Assembly: GCA_029556545.1 (NCBI GenBank)
Contig: JAKQEQ010000017.1
Location: 186,001-250,000 of the forward strand
Origin: Candidatus Hydrogenedentota bacterium
GTDB lineage: Bacteria; Hydrogenedentota; Hydrogenedentia; Hydrogenedentales; JAGMZX01
Direction of reading: 5' to 3'
DNA length: 64,000 nt
The first letter of the stretch is position 1, and every line of letters begins with the position of its first letter. The notes beneath the pieces were generated by a model. That model searched no databases, was not told the DNA's origin, and saw only the letters and a list, made by a program, of their open reading frames with translations. The translations under genes were made by a program, and so were the position numbers. Below, piece after piece: positions 37,559 through 48,597 of the stretch.

Positions 37559-37756
37559 ATGCGGGCCGACCCAATTCTGCGAGAAGTGTACCGAATCAAG
37601 GACGAACTCGACCGGGAGATCGGAGGCGACCTGGAAAAACTCCTTGCCCGTTTCCGCGCGTTCGCCCGAAAACATCCCGAACGCATGGTCCGCCAGGCTC
37701 CTAAGCCCGGCAAGCGAACCGGACGAAGGGCCGCAGACGCGAGGCAGGGGAAATGA
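37559..37756 (+). CDS. Small helical protein
   Basis: 65 residues directly after the SGNH gene. It begins RADPILREVYRIKDELDREI, a pattern often seen in small genes encoding antitoxin-like or regulator proteins of no known role, with a basic C-terminus. No partner toxin is seen downstream. Confidence 0.45.
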   Translation: MRADPILREVYRIKDELDREIGGDLEKLLARFRAFARKHPERMVRQAPKPGKRTGRRAADARQGK

Positions 37757-37965
37757 CTGCTGCCCTGAGAGACTTCGCAGCCGTTGTCCCTCAGCGACGG
37801 AAGCATCCTTGGGCCGAGTGACCATGCTTGCCTGTTGCCGCGGTTCCCTGTGCGGAAGAGTTGATGCGGGAAAGCAGATATGGTCATGCCCGGTCGTCGG
37901 ACAACGACTTCCGGCGCGCGACCAAGGCGCCAACATACGGCAATAGACCCCAGTCTTGCGCCCTG

Positions 37966-37994
37966 TTGGATTTCCGGTCCCGTTCTGCTATGAT
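37966..37994 (+). promoter_or_regulatory. Sigma70-type promoter of the mre operon
   Basis: TTGGAT (37966-37971), exactly 17-base spacer, TATGAT (37989-37994) with TGC extension. About 100 bases before the mreB start. Confidence 0.7.
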
Positions 37995-38048
37995 TGGGGC
38001 TCATCGTTTATGCAGTCTTTTCCAAGCCCTTATGCCTGTTAGCTTTAG

Positions 38049-39125
<1,077 letters not shown>

Positions 39126-39231
39126 ACGGGTGGCGCGCGGCGTGCGTCTGACCCTCGAACCTGATAGAATGGCGACAAGTCAAGGGGATTGCTTCACGAA
39201 ACGTTCCGCCAGCGATAGAGGGACTTGACCG

Positions 39232-40161
39232 ATGTCGCTCCTACGCCGCATGACCGAGCATCGGCCCGAAATCATCCTTCTTGTGGTAGTGGGTGTGTCG
39301 TTTGTTTCGCTCGTGACCGGCACGCAAGCCGGCTTTCTCGGGACCTGCCTGCGCAAGACCGTCTCATTCACGGCCTATCCCTTCGTGCGCACCATGGACT
39401 ACGCGGGCCGGGCCACGGAATACACGCTGGACCTGATCTTCGCCTACGACAAGCACCGCACCGAAAACGCCGTGCTCCGCCGCGAACTCGCGATGATGAA
39501 GGCGGCGCTTGCGGACGTGCGGGAAATGCGCCTCGAACAGGGTCGGCTCAGGAACATGCTGCGGCTCATGCACACCGAGCCGCGGCTTACCCTCGAACCG
39601 GCGCGCGTGCTCGAGAGCTATCGCGGTGTCCTCAAGATTGATCGCGGCAGACGGCACGGCGTGAACGAAGCGATGGGCGTCATCAGCGAACAGGGCGTTG
39701 TCGGGATCGTGATCGAGGCGGACGCCATCACGGCCACGGTCGCCACCCTGCATCACGTGGACTGCCGCGTCGGCGCCATGGTCCAGCGCAACCGAGTCCG
39801 CGCGTATGACGGCATCATCCACGCCGGAGGCAGCAACGTGAGCCTGTTTTGCACGATGGACTACATTGACCTTAAGGATGAGGTGCGGCTGGGCGATCTG
39901 GTGGTCGCCAGCCCCGAGAGCGTCTTCCCCGCCGGATACCCAGTAGGCACGGTTTCCGCCGTGCACGGCGGGGGTACGTTATGGAAGACGGCGGAAATCG
40001 AGCCGGTCGTGGACCCGTACCGTCTGGATGAGGTGTTTGTGGTGCTTCAGGCCGTGCCGACGGCGGAGGACCTCGAGGGGCCCTTGCCGCCTGACGGCGC
40101 GGTGGCCCAGGCTGGCGACCGAGTGGACAACCGTTCCTTGCAGGAACGTTACGCACCGTAG
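39232..40161 (+). CDS. mreC: Rod shape-determining protein MreC
   Basis: 309 residues. One N-terminal helix (IILLVVVGVSFVSLVTG), a coiled coil (AVLRRELAMMKAALADVREMR) and the periplasmic double beta-barrel (RVLESYRGVLKIDRGRRHGV, GVISEQGVVGIVIEADAITA). MreC links MreB to PBP2. The 106 bases before it hold a weak TAGAAT box that might be an internal promoter. The C-terminal extension is Pro/acidic. Confidence 0.93.
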   Translation: MSLLRRMTEHRPEIILLVVVGVSFVSLVTGTQAGFLGTCLRKTVSFTAYPFVRTMDYAGRATEYTLDLIFAYDKHRTENAVLRRELAMMKAALADVREMRLEQGRLRNMLRLMHTEPRLTLEPARVLESYRGVLKIDRGRRHGVNEAMGVISEQGVVGIVIEADAITATVATLHHVDCRVGAMVQRNRVRAYDGIIHAGGSNVSLFCTMDYIDLKDEVRLGDLVVASPESVFPAGYPVGTVSAVHGGGTLWKTAEIEPVVDPYRLDEVFVVLQAVPTAEDLEGPLPPDGAVAQAGDRVDNRSLQERYAP

Positions 40162-40167
40162 AGAGCC

Positions 40168-40674
40168 ATGCGACGCAATATCCGATGGGCGGCCGTAACG
40201 ATTGTGGCGGCATTGATCCAGACCACTTGGCTGGACGCAATCCGGTTTCAGGGCGTCCTGCCCGACCTGATCCTGCTGCTGGTGGTGTATTTCGCCATCG
40301 CGGACGGCGAGGAACGGGCCATGTTCACGGCCGTGCTCGGCGGTATCTACCAGGATGTGGCCGGCAACTACTCACTGGGGCACAACGTCCTCTGCCTGGC
40401 GATCGTCGGTTACATCGTCGGGCGCGTGTCGACCCGCTTGATCATCGAGAACCCCGCGGTAAAGGCCGGGTTGGTGCTGCTGGCGTCCATCGCCCACGGC
40501 GTCCTCTTCACCTTCATCCTCTACGTGCAAAAGCCGCATATCAGCGCTGTGTACACCATCAGCGCTTCGGTCGTACCCGGCGCGTTCTACACCGCGTTGC
40601 TGACGCCGCTGGTCTTCTTGGTGCTGGCGTGGTCGTTCCACCGCGATGACCTGCTGAAACGGGGAGCCTTGTAA
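40168..40674 (+). CDS. mreD: Rod shape-determining protein MreD
   Basis: 168 residues, four to five hydrophobic segments including LPDLILLLVVYFAIADGEERA and AVLGGIYQDVAGNYSLGHNVL, both typical of MreD. Six bases after mreC. Membrane part of the elongasome. Confidence 0.9.
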   Translation: MRRNIRWAAVTIVAALIQTTWLDAIRFQGVLPDLILLLVVYFAIADGEERAMFTAVLGGIYQDVAGNYSLGHNVLCLAIVGYIVGRVSTRLIIENPAVKAGLVLLASIAHGVLFTFILYVQKPHISAVYTISASVVPGAFYTALLTPLVFLVLAWSFHRDDLLKRGAL

Positions 40675-40675
40675 C

Positions 40676-42616
40676 GTGCTGAGCCGAAAAGAGCCGAAAC
40701 GCTACGAAGGCGTCGAGAAGCGCGTGCAATGGGTCGCGCTGGCGCTCGCCGTGGCGTTCGCTTGGCTGCTTCAGCAGTTCTGGCAGCTGCAAATCGAGCG
40801 CCTCCACGAGTTTCAGGAGATGGCCGAAACAAACCGCGTACGCAATGAGCGGTTGAAGTCCGACCGCGGCGTGATCTACGGCCGGCACGACGTCATCCTC
40901 GCGGACAACCGGGCAAGCACGGACATCGTCTTCGTGCCCGGCGAGGCGCTGCTCGAAAAGCGCCGCGAAATCTGCATGACCCTCGAAGAACTGCTCAACG
41001 TGAACGGAGAGGCGCTTTACGCGGAGGTCGAGAAGAACAAGCGCGCCCCCTTCACGCAGATTACCGTGAAGCGGGACGTGTCCCGGCGGGATGCCGTGCG
41101 TATTGAAGAGATGCGCTACAAACTCGATGGGGTGTTCGCCGTGGTGCATCCGCAGCGACGCTACATCTACGGGGAAACCGCTGGCCAAATCCTCGGCTAC
41201 ATGGGCGAGATCAGCCAAGACGAACTAGACCGCTGGCGCGGGTATCACCTCGGGGACCTCGTGGGAAAAATGGGCCTCGAACGCATGTACGAGCACCTGC
41301 TCCACGGCGAAGACGGCTACGCGGTCGTGACCAAGTATGCCTGGGGCCGGCCGCAGTTCCTCACCGACCGGCGGGGGGTGCCGCGCATCGCCGCGCGTGA
41401 CAGCCACGGCCACCTCCTCACGGAGGAGGCGCCGCGAAAAGAACCGAACCCCGGCCAGCCCCTCTACCTGACGCTCGACATCGATCTCCAGCGGGAAGCG
41501 GAGCGTCTGCTCCGGGGCCAGGTCGGCGCCATCACCGTGCTCGAGGCGGAAACGGGGGCGGTATTGGCCATCGCAAGCAGTCCCGGCTACGATCCGAGCG
41601 TTTTCGTCACGCGCGGGCTGAGCCACGAGCGCCTAAAACTGCTCGAGGCGGCGCGCCCGAACCCAATGCGCAACCGCTGTTACGTCGAGCACTATCCGCC
41701 CGGCTCCGTATTTAAGGCATTGCTCGCCGCGGCGGCCCTCGAAGAGGGGGTGATCGACAAGAACAGCACCTTCTTCTGCCCCGGCTTCTATCAGATCGAC
41801 GGGAAGGGGCGGCGTTGGCACTGCCACAAGCGGTCCGGCCACGGGCACATGTCGGTCGTGCCCGCCTTGGCTCTTTCTTGCGACGTCTTCTTCTATAATG
41901 TCGGTCGCAAGCTTGGCATTGAGCGCATCCACAAGTGGTGCGACCGGCTCGGGCTTGGCGTGCTTACAGGCATCGACCTTCCCGGTGAGATCCCGGGCCT
42001 GATTCCGAACCCGGAATGGAAACAACAGGTGATGAAGGATGCGCCTGTATGGGACCGCAAGTGGTTTGAAGGCGATACGGTCAACGTGAGTATTGGTCAG
42101 GGCAGTGCGGCCACAACGCCGCTCCAAAATGCGGTGCTGATCGCGTCCATCATGAACGGCGGACGGCGGGTGCGGCCCTATCTCAATCGCGCGATCGGGC
42201 CCGCCCTTTCGGAGCCCTTACTGAGCGATGAGACGCTGGCCGTGGTGACCGAGGGATTATATGAATGCGTGGGGCGGGACGAGCCGGGTGCGCGCGGCAC
42301 CGGGCGGCGCGCGCACATTCCCGGCATGACTATCATCGGCAAGACGGGTTCCGCGCAGATCATGGCCCTCGAACACCACAAGAAGTACGAAACGGAGGAA
42401 GATATCCCCTATGCATTTCGCGATCATGCGTGGTTCATCGCCGGTGTACTCGACCGTGAACCGCGCATCGCCGTTTCGGTACTGATCGAGCACGGCCACC
42501 ACGGGAGCACCGCGGCGGCCCCTGTCGCCAAAGAAATAATCGAGTTCTTCTACGCCCAGGAAGCCGCGCGGGAAGAACAAGCGCCGGTGACGTTGGCGCG
42601 GCAAGGAGGCCGCTGA
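40676..42616 (+). CDS. mrdA: Penicillin-binding protein 2 (elongation transpeptidase)
   Basis: 646 residues from GTG 40676, one base after mreD. N-terminal membrane helix, dimerisation domain (DRGVIYGRHDVILADNR, RRYIYGETAGQILGYMGEI), then the transpeptidase: PPGSVFKALLAAAALEEG (SxxK nucleophile), ALSCDVFFYNV (SxD/SxN motif) and GKTGSAQ (KTG). Cross-links peptidoglycan for lateral growth together with RodA. Length is the family norm. Confidence 0.94.
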   Translation: MLSRKEPKRYEGVEKRVQWVALALAVAFAWLLQQFWQLQIERLHEFQEMAETNRVRNERLKSDRGVIYGRHDVILADNRASTDIVFVPGEALLEKRREICMTLEELLNVNGEALYAEVEKNKRAPFTQITVKRDVSRRDAVRIEEMRYKLDGVFAVVHPQRRYIYGETAGQILGYMGEISQDELDRWRGYHLGDLVGKMGLERMYEHLLHGEDGYAVVTKYAWGRPQFLTDRRGVPRIAARDSHGHLLTEEAPRKEPNPGQPLYLTLDIDLQREAERLLRGQVGAITVLEAETGAVLAIASSPGYDPSVFVTRGLSHERLKLLEAARPNPMRNRCYVEHYPPGSVFKALLAAAALEEGVIDKNSTFFCPGFYQIDGKGRRWHCHKRSGHGHMSVVPALALSCDVFFYNVGRKLGIERIHKWCDRLGLGVLTGIDLPGEIPGLIPNPEWKQQVMKDAPVWDRKWFEGDTVNVSIGQGSAATTPLQNAVLIASIMNGGRRVRPYLNRAIGPALSEPLLSDETLAVVTEGLYECVGRDEPGARGTGRRAHIPGMTIIGKTGSAQIMALEHHKKYETEEDIPYAFRDHAWFIAGVLDREPRIAVSVLIEHGHHGSTAAAPVAKEIIEFFYAQEAAREEQAPVTLARQGGR

Positions 42617-43830
42617 TGGCCCGGGCCGCCCGTGAATTCGAGGTGCTGGACGCTCACATGCGCGTTCTCAATCGCCGCAACCTGCTGCGCATTGACTGGG
42701 CGCTTCCGTTCCTGGTCGTGGTTCTCGCGGCGCTTGGCTGGCTCACCCTGTACAGCGCGGCGCGCAGTGCGGAAGACACGTTCTATGTGCGGCAAGTGGC
42801 GTTCTTCTGCGCGGGCGCTGCGCTGGCCTTGTGCATTGTCTGCATCGATTACCGGTTTCTGATCTGGCTGTCACCCTTCATGTACGTGGTGATTATCGGG
42901 ATGTTGGTCGCCGTTCAATATTTCGGCGCGAGAGGCGGCGGCAGCGAACGCTGGCTCGAACTCGGCCCAATTCGGGTGCAACCGTCCGAATTGTCCAAGC
43001 TGGTCCTCGTGTACAGCCTGACGTGGTATTTCACCCTGCTCGGCGAACGCATCCGACGATTGCACTGGTTTCTCCTGGCCTTCGCCATTGCCGCCGTCCC
43101 GATGGTGCTCATTATCCGTCAGCCCAATCTAGGGACTGCTGCCTGCCTCGGCCCCGTTCTGCTGGTCATGCTGTATGTGGCAGGCTGCCGCTGGTGGCAT
43201 ATGGGCCTGGTGATCCTCGTGGGGCTGTCATTCGTACCGTGGCTGTGGTGGCAAGTATACGAATTCGATCCTAACCTGGACGCCGAGGCGCGAGCTGCGC
43301 ACGATGCCGCCGCCGAGTTCTACGAGTTGAAGTATTATCAGAAGATGCGCATCTATACGTTCTTGAACCCCGAGGCGGACCCCCGCGGCTCCGCGTGGCA
43401 GACCATTCAAAGCATGATTACCGTCGGCAGCGGCGGCCTTTCCGGCAAGGGGTATCTGCAAGGGACGCAGACCCGCCTCAACTACTTGCCTGAGCATCAC
43501 ACGGATTTCATCTTCTCGCTCTACGCGGAGGAGCGCGGCTTCCTCGGCGTGGTCGTGATAGCCGGCGTGTATCTGGCCTTCCTGTTGCGCGGCCTGCAGT
43601 TCGCGCGCGATTGCCCCGAAATGCACGGGACGTTGCTGGCCGCGGGCGTCGTCACCATTCTCGCCTTCCACATCTTCGTCAATATCGCTATCACCGTCGG
43701 GTCATTGCCGGTCACGGGCATTCCACTACCGTTCATGAGCTACGGGGGGTCCTTCTATATGACGACGATGATGTGCGTGGGCGTGCTGTTGAACGTGCCG
43801 ATGCGGAGGAGGATGTTCGTCAATGAATAG
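42616..43830 (+). CDS. rodA: Rod shape SEDS glycosyltransferase RodA
   Basis: 404 residues; its ATG overlaps the mrdA stop by one base. About ten helices; SEDS motifs include RWLELGPIRVQPSELSKLVLV, SGKGYLQGTQTRLNYLPEHH (with TDFIFSLYAEERGFLG) and TGIPLPFMSYGGS. Polymerises lipid II with PBP2. Confidence 0.95.
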   Translation: MARAAREFEVLDAHMRVLNRRNLLRIDWALPFLVVVLAALGWLTLYSAARSAEDTFYVRQVAFFCAGAALALCIVCIDYRFLIWLSPFMYVVIIGMLVAVQYFGARGGGSERWLELGPIRVQPSELSKLVLVYSLTWYFTLLGERIRRLHWFLLAFAIAAVPMVLIIRQPNLGTAACLGPVLLVMLYVAGCRWWHMGLVILVGLSFVPWLWWQVYEFDPNLDAEARAAHDAAAEFYELKYYQKMRIYTFLNPEADPRGSAWQTIQSMITVGSGGLSGKGYLQGTQTRLNYLPEHHTDFIFSLYAEERGFLGVVVIAGVYLAFLLRGLQFARDCPEMHGTLLAAGVVTILAFHIFVNIAITVGSLPVTGIPLPFMSYGGSFYMTTMMCVGVLLNVPMRRRMFVNE

Positions 43831-43857
43831 CCCGAATTACGCGGCGTTGGAGACCCT

Positions 43858-45375
43858 ATGAAAGAAATCGTCATTAACGTATGCCCGCTCGAGACGCGCA
43901 TCGCCCTTCTCGAGAACAAACGGCTCGCGGAACTGAGCATCGAGCGGCAGGAAAGCCGGAGTCTTGTCGGGAATATCTACAAGGGACGGATCGAAGACGT
44001 CATCCCCGGCATGCAGGCGGCGTTCATCAACATCGGCTTCGAGAAAAACGGCTTCCTCTACGTATCGGACGTGGCCGGCATCGAAGGCACCGCGGACGTC
44101 GTCCTCGAGGACGGCGTGCCGAAGCAGCGATCCCGGGCGCGCCGGGCCCGGCGCTCCATCGAATCCCTGCTGAAGGAGGGCCAGCACATCATGGTCCAAG
44201 TGATCAAGGACCAGATGGGCACCAAGGGCCCGCGCCTGACGAACTTCATCACGCTGCCGGGGCGCTTTGTCGTACTCATGCCTACCGTCAGCAACATCGG
44301 CATCTCACGCAAGATCGATTCCCAGCGCGAGCGGGACCGCCTGCGCAAGATTCTGGCGGAGGTGCGCCCGCGCGACGTGGGCATGATCACGCGCACCGCC
44401 AGCGAAGGCCGCACCAAAGAGGAAATCGCCGCCGACGTGCAGTATCTGGCCCGGGTATGGCAGAAGGTCAAGAACCGATACGACAGCGTCAAGGGTCACG
44501 CCCTGCTGCGCGAGGACCTTGGGCCCATCCTGCGCACGGTCCGGGACCAGTTCACCGCGGACGTCGAGCGATTGACCATCGACAGCGAGGTCGAGTACTC
44601 CCGCATTCTCAATTTCCTCGACACGTTCGCGCCCACGCTGAAGAAGCGAGTCCGCCTTTACCGCCAGAAGACCCCCTTGTTCGAGCGCACGGACATCGAG
44701 GCTGAGATCGAGAAAGCGCTTCGGCGGAAGATTCACTTGAAGAGCGGCGGCACCATCTGCATTGATCAGACCGAGGCCCTGATCGCGATTGACGTGAACA
44801 CGGGCAAGTTTACCGGAAGAAGGCAGCTCGAGGATACCGTGTTGCAGACGAATCTCGAGGCCGCCAGCGAAATCGCGCGCCAGGCGCGCTTGCGCGATCT
44901 CGGCGGCATCATCGTCGTCGATTTCATCGACATGATCTACGAAAAAAACCGGCGCGAACTTATCCGCCACCTCACCGAGGCGCTCAAGACCGACCGCGCG
45001 AAGACCACCATATCCGAGGTCAACGAACTCGGCATGGTCGAACTCACGCGCAAGCGCGTCAAGCACAACCTCCTCAAGGCCCTCTCCCAGCCGTGTCCCT
45101 ATTGCGAGGGCAGCGGCATGGTCCGCTCGGTTACCACGGTCACTTTCGACGTGCTTCGCCGCTTGCAGAGCCTCTTCGCCGCGTCCCGCGAGAAGCACGT
45201 CGTCCTGCAGGTCCACCCCGACGTGGCCCGGCGCTTGCGCAACGAGAACAAGGACCTGCTCGACGCTATCGCCAAGGAATTCGCCCGGGAGATTACCGTC
45301 GAGTCTGTGTCTGATTTCCATATTCATGAAGTGAAGGTGCTGCGCGCGCGCACCCGCCAAGAGGTAACAACATGA
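43858..45375 (+). CDS. rng: Ribonuclease G (RNase E/G family)
   Basis: 505 residues. S1-like N-terminal domain (GNIYKGRIEDVIPGMQAAFI, NIGFEKNGFLYVSD), RNase-H-like fold with the catalytic Asp pair (AIDVNTGKFTGRR, GIIVVDFID) and the zinc link CPYCEGSG of RNase E/G. Lacks the long C-terminal RNA-degradosome tail of RNase E. Processes 16S rRNA and mRNA. Its place after mre/rod genes is the common mre-rng arrangement. Confidence 0.94.
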   Translation: MKEIVINVCPLETRIALLENKRLAELSIERQESRSLVGNIYKGRIEDVIPGMQAAFINIGFEKNGFLYVSDVAGIEGTADVVLEDGVPKQRSRARRARRSIESLLKEGQHIMVQVIKDQMGTKGPRLTNFITLPGRFVVLMPTVSNIGISRKIDSQRERDRLRKILAEVRPRDVGMITRTASEGRTKEEIAADVQYLARVWQKVKNRYDSVKGHALLREDLGPILRTVRDQFTADVERLTIDSEVEYSRILNFLDTFAPTLKKRVRLYRQKTPLFERTDIEAEIEKALRRKIHLKSGGTICIDQTEALIAIDVNTGKFTGRRQLEDTVLQTNLEAASEIARQARLRDLGGIIVVDFIDMIYEKNRRELIRHLTEALKTDRAKTTISEVNELGMVELTRKRVKHNLLKALSQPCPYCEGSGMVRSVTTVTFDVLRRLQSLFAASREKHVVLQVHPDVARRLRNENKDLLDAIAKEFAREITVESVSDFHIHEVKVLRARTRQEVTT

Positions 45376-45384
45376 TCGTTCCCC

Positions 45385-45420
45385 ACTCGCATTCGTGCTC
45401 GTGCTCGTACTCGTAATCGA
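45385..45420 (+). repeat. Hexameric tandem repeat (G/A)CTCGT-like
   Basis: Six approximate hexamers (ACTCGC ATTCGT GCTCGT then GCTCGT ACTCGT AATCGA) in the gap after rng. Short non-coding repeats of this sort occur in other GC-rich genomes; function unknown. Confidence 0.7.
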
Positions 45421-45544
45421 CTATCCTCCCCGAAGGAGAGCGCAGGGTGAGGGTTAACAAAATGTAGAACGCCCTCTCCCGCGGACTAGAAGGGAATTCA
45501 TGGAACGCGATACACTAGCCGCGAACTGACGGCACAAGTTCGCA

Positions 45545-46549
45545 ATGGAGACGCCAGTGAGCGCGCTGAACATCGTCACGGCGGAGACGGGCCCGGGAGG
45601 GGAAACGTATCGCCCGGTGGCCATCGCGTCGATCCGCTTGAACACGGCTCCGACATTTGACCTCCACTTCCGGCCCGGGCCCGCGCAACCGCTGGTCCTA
45701 TACAGCCAACGCGGATTGCCAATCACCCACGAGACGCTGCGCCGCCTCGGCGAGAACCGGATCGAGACGCTGTACATCCACGAAGATGCACTTTCCGAGT
45801 ACCGGCAGTACGTGGCGGAGAATCTGTACGACATCCTCGCCGACGCGAAGTTACCGATCAGGGACAAGGCCAACATTCTCTACAATACGGCGCAGGCCGT
45901 GCTCGAAGAGGTTTTCGAGCATCCGCCCACGCGCGAAACCGTCGCCCAAGGCAAGGAAATTAGCAGGCATACCGTCGACCTCATGACCGCCGACGGGTTC
46001 ACCCTCGAGGACCTGCTGCGCACCATCTCAACCGATTATTACCTGTACACGCACAGCGTCAACGTCGCGACGTATGCCGTCGCGCTGGCCCTGCGGGCGG
46101 GCTACGCCGATACCCCCACCCTGCGCGAAATCGCCAACGGCGCGCTCTTCCACGATGTCGGCATGAGCCGCATCGATCCGGCGATTCGCGCGGCGCGGGC
46201 GCCGTTGACGCCGGACCAGTGGGCGCGCCTGAAGCAACACCCCGTCGAAGGACACGCGTTGCTCGAGTCGCTCGGATGTCTCGGCGAAGTCGCCCTCGAC
46301 ATTGTGCTCCATCACCACGAGCGACTGGACGGCAAAGGTTATCCGCACGGCCTCGGCGACAAGGCGCTTTCGCCGTTCGTGCGGATGGTCAGCGTGTGCA
46401 ACGTCTTTGACGCGCTCACAACCGACCGCCACCATCAGCCTGCTAGAAAGACCTTTGCCGCGCTGCACATCATGCAGACCGAAATGCGCCATGAACTCGA
46501 TCAGGGGTGCGTGCGTATGTTCATCGAAATGATGGGGCTGCGTTCGTAA
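45545..46549 (+). CDS. HD-GYP domain protein
   Basis: 334 residues. The HD domain has HSVNVATYAVALAL, HDVGMSR, HHHERLDGKGYPHGL, the full HD-GYP signature including the GYP. The N-terminal 120 residues show no receiver Asp pattern and look like a DUF3391-type domain (LHFRPGPAQPLVLYSQRG, IETLYIHEDALSEYRQYVAEN). Probably degrades cyclic di-GMP to GMP or pGpG. No partner GGDEF gene is in the window. Confidence 0.85.
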   Translation: METPVSALNIVTAETGPGGETYRPVAIASIRLNTAPTFDLHFRPGPAQPLVLYSQRGLPITHETLRRLGENRIETLYIHEDALSEYRQYVAENLYDILADAKLPIRDKANILYNTAQAVLEEVFEHPPTRETVAQGKEISRHTVDLMTADGFTLEDLLRTISTDYYLYTHSVNVATYAVALALRAGYADTPTLREIANGALFHDVGMSRIDPAIRAARAPLTPDQWARLKQHPVEGHALLESLGCLGEVALDIVLHHHERLDGKGYPHGLGDKALSPFVRMVSVCNVFDALTTDRHHQPARKTFAALHIMQTEMRHELDQGCVRMFIEMMGLRS

Positions 46550-46620
46550 AGGAAACAGCCAGATCGGAGGCGGTCCGGACCTGGCGCGGCACGGCGTTGC
46601 GCAATCACGAGGGAAGCAGC

Positions 46621-48597
46621 ATGATAAAATGGGGAAATACGTCCAACAGACGCGACTTCCTGCGCCGCATCGCCGGCGCGGGCGCGGCGGGCGGATATGC
46701 GGTGCTGGTGCACGCGGGACCGGGCGCGGCCCAGGAAGCGCCGCCCCTCGTTTCGCCGTCCGAGCGGATGGCGACGCCGTCCGCGGCGGGCCGGCTCGAC
46801 CAGGAACCGCACATGGCGCTCGTGGACCTCGACTGCGATTTCCTCGTGGCGGGCGGCGGCATGGCGGGCGTGTGCGCGGCGATTGCCGCCGCGCGCCACG
46901 GTGCGAAGGTCGTGCTCGTGCAGGACCGCTCCCGGCTCGGTGGGAACGCCTCGAGCGAGGTGCGCATGCACATCGTCGGCGCGGACGACCACAACAACCA
47001 TCCGGGGTGGCGCGAGGGCGGCATCCTCGAGGAACTGCGTCTCGAGAACGCCGCGCGCAACCCCGAGTACGTGTGGGAACTCTGGGACCTCATCCTCTAC
47101 GACAAGGTGGCCTCGGAGCCGAACATCACCCTCCTGCTCGATACGGCGGTGTGCGGCGCGCGTGTCGAGGAGGGCCGCATCCGCGAGGTCCGCGCGCGCT
47201 GCGACAAGACGGAGCATCTCTACCGCATCCACGCGAAGTCCTGCGCCGACTGCACGGGCGATTGCCGGCTCGGCCTCGAGGCGGGCGCGGCCATGCGCAC
47301 GGGCCACGAGGGCCGCGCCGAACTCGGCGAGTCGCTCGCGCCCGAGACCGGCGGCCCCGAGACGCTCGGTAGCAGCATCCTGTTCACGTCGCGCGACTAC
47401 GGGCGTCCCGTCCCGTTCACGCCGCCGCCGTGGGCGCGGAAAGTGACAAAGGACCAACTCGAGTTTCGCGGCACGGGGTCATGGGAGTACGGCTACTGGT
47501 GGATCGAGTGGGGCGGGCAACATAACGCCATTCGCGACAACGAGCGCATCCGCTTCGAACTCCTGTCGATCGTGCTGGGCGTGTGGGACTACATCAAGAA
47601 CTCGGGCGAGCACCCGGACAGCGCGAACTGGGGCATGACCTGGCTCGGCATGGTCCCCGGCAAGCGATCGAGCCGCCGCCTTGTCGGCCCCCACTACCTG
47701 ACGCAGCAGGACCTCCTGGGCCTGAACGGCGATTTCGACGACGCGGTGGCCATCGGCGGTTGGCCCTTTGATAACCACCCCCCCGCCGGCTTCGACGACC
47801 CGACGGCGCGTCCGGCGGACCAGGTTCGCCTCGACGAGGTCTACAACATCCCCCTGCGCGCGCTGTACTCCGTCAATATCGACAACCTCTTCATGGCCGG
47901 GCGGAACGTCAGCGCGTCGCACGTGGCGTTCACGTCCATGCGCGTCATGGCCACGTGCGCGGTCGAGGGGCAGGCCATCGGCACGGCGGCGGCGCTCTGT
48001 GCACGGGAGGGCCTCTTGCCGCGAGAGGTGATTGCGGACCCCGCGAAGACCGCCGAGTTGCAGCAGGCGCTCCTTCGCGACGACCAGACCATCAAGGGCC
48101 GTGTCAACGCGGACCCGCTGGACTTCGCCCGGCACGCGCGCGTCACTGCGTCAAGCGAGGCGCACGGCAGTCGGGCGGTCCACGTGATAAACGGTCGTGT
48201 GCGCGATCTGCCGGAGGCGTGGGAAAACCGCTGGGGCGGCGTCATGACGCCCGAGGGCGCGTGGATTGAACTTGCGTGGGACATGCCGCAACGCATCACC
48301 CACGTCCAACTGTATTTCGACTCGGGGTTCCACCGCGAACTGACCCTCTCCGAGAGCCACGCAGTCCAGAAGCGGCAGATTCGCGGGCCCCAGCCCGAGA
48401 CGGTCAAGGACTACGAACTGCTCTACCGGGCCGACGTCGCGGGCCCGTGGGAGACGCTCGTCACCGTCCGGGACAATTACCAGCGCCTGCGCCGCCACAC
48501 GTTCCGGCCCGTCGAGGCACACGCCCTGCGCCTGCACGTCACCGCCACCAACGGCGCGGAAGAAGCCCGGGTCTACGAAATCCGCTGCTACGGCTGA
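46621..48597 (+). CDS. Tat-exported FAD-dependent oxidoreductase with F5/8-like C-terminus
   Basis: 658 residues from ATG 46621 (GAGGGAAGC upstream; the longer frame from 46507 starts inside the HD-GYP gene). Tat signal NRRDFLRRIAGAGAAGG. FAD-binding dinucleotide fold: DFLVAGGGMAGVCAAIAAA, then RSRLGGNASSEVRMH, as in the FAD_oxidored (PF12831) family; late motif MAGRNVSASHVAFTSMRVM. The last 130 residues (ARVTASSEAHGSRAVHVINGRVR) resemble a discoidin/F5-8-type beta sandwich, probably carbohydrate-binding. The substrate is unknown. Confidence 0.85.
   Translation: MIKWGNTSNRRDFLRRIAGAGAAGGYAVLVHAGPGAAQEAPPLVSPSERMATPSAAGRLDQEPHMALVDLDCDFLVAGGGMAGVCAAIAAARHGAKVVLVQDRSRLGGNASSEVRMHIVGADDHNNHPGWREGGILEELRLENAARNPEYVWELWDLILYDKVASEPNITLLLDTAVCGARVEEGRIREVRARCDKTEHLYRIHAKSCADCTGDCRLGLEAGAAMRTGHEGRAELGESLAPETGGPETLGSSILFTSRDYGRPVPFTPPPWARKVTKDQLEFRGTGSWEYGYWWIEWGGQHNAIRDNERIRFELLSIVLGVWDYIKNSGEHPDSANWGMTWLGMVPGKRSSRRLVGPHYLTQQDLLGLNGDFDDAVAIGGWPFDNHPPAGFDDPTARPADQVRLDEVYNIPLRALYSVNIDNLFMAGRNVSASHVAFTSMRVMATCAVEGQAIGTAAALCAREGLLPREVIADPAKTAELQQALLRDDQTIKGRVNADPLDFARHARVTASSEAHGSRAVHVINGRVRDLPEAWENRWGGVMTPEGAWIELAWDMPQRITHVQLYFDSGFHRELTLSESHAVQKRQIRGPQPETVKDYELLYRADVAGPWETLVTVRDNYQRLRRHTFRPVEAHALRLHVTATNGAEEARVYEIRCYG

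Noticed and set aside
39165-39170. Internal promoter TAGAAT before mreC
   Set aside because: No -35 box at 16-18 bases upstream; too weak to list.
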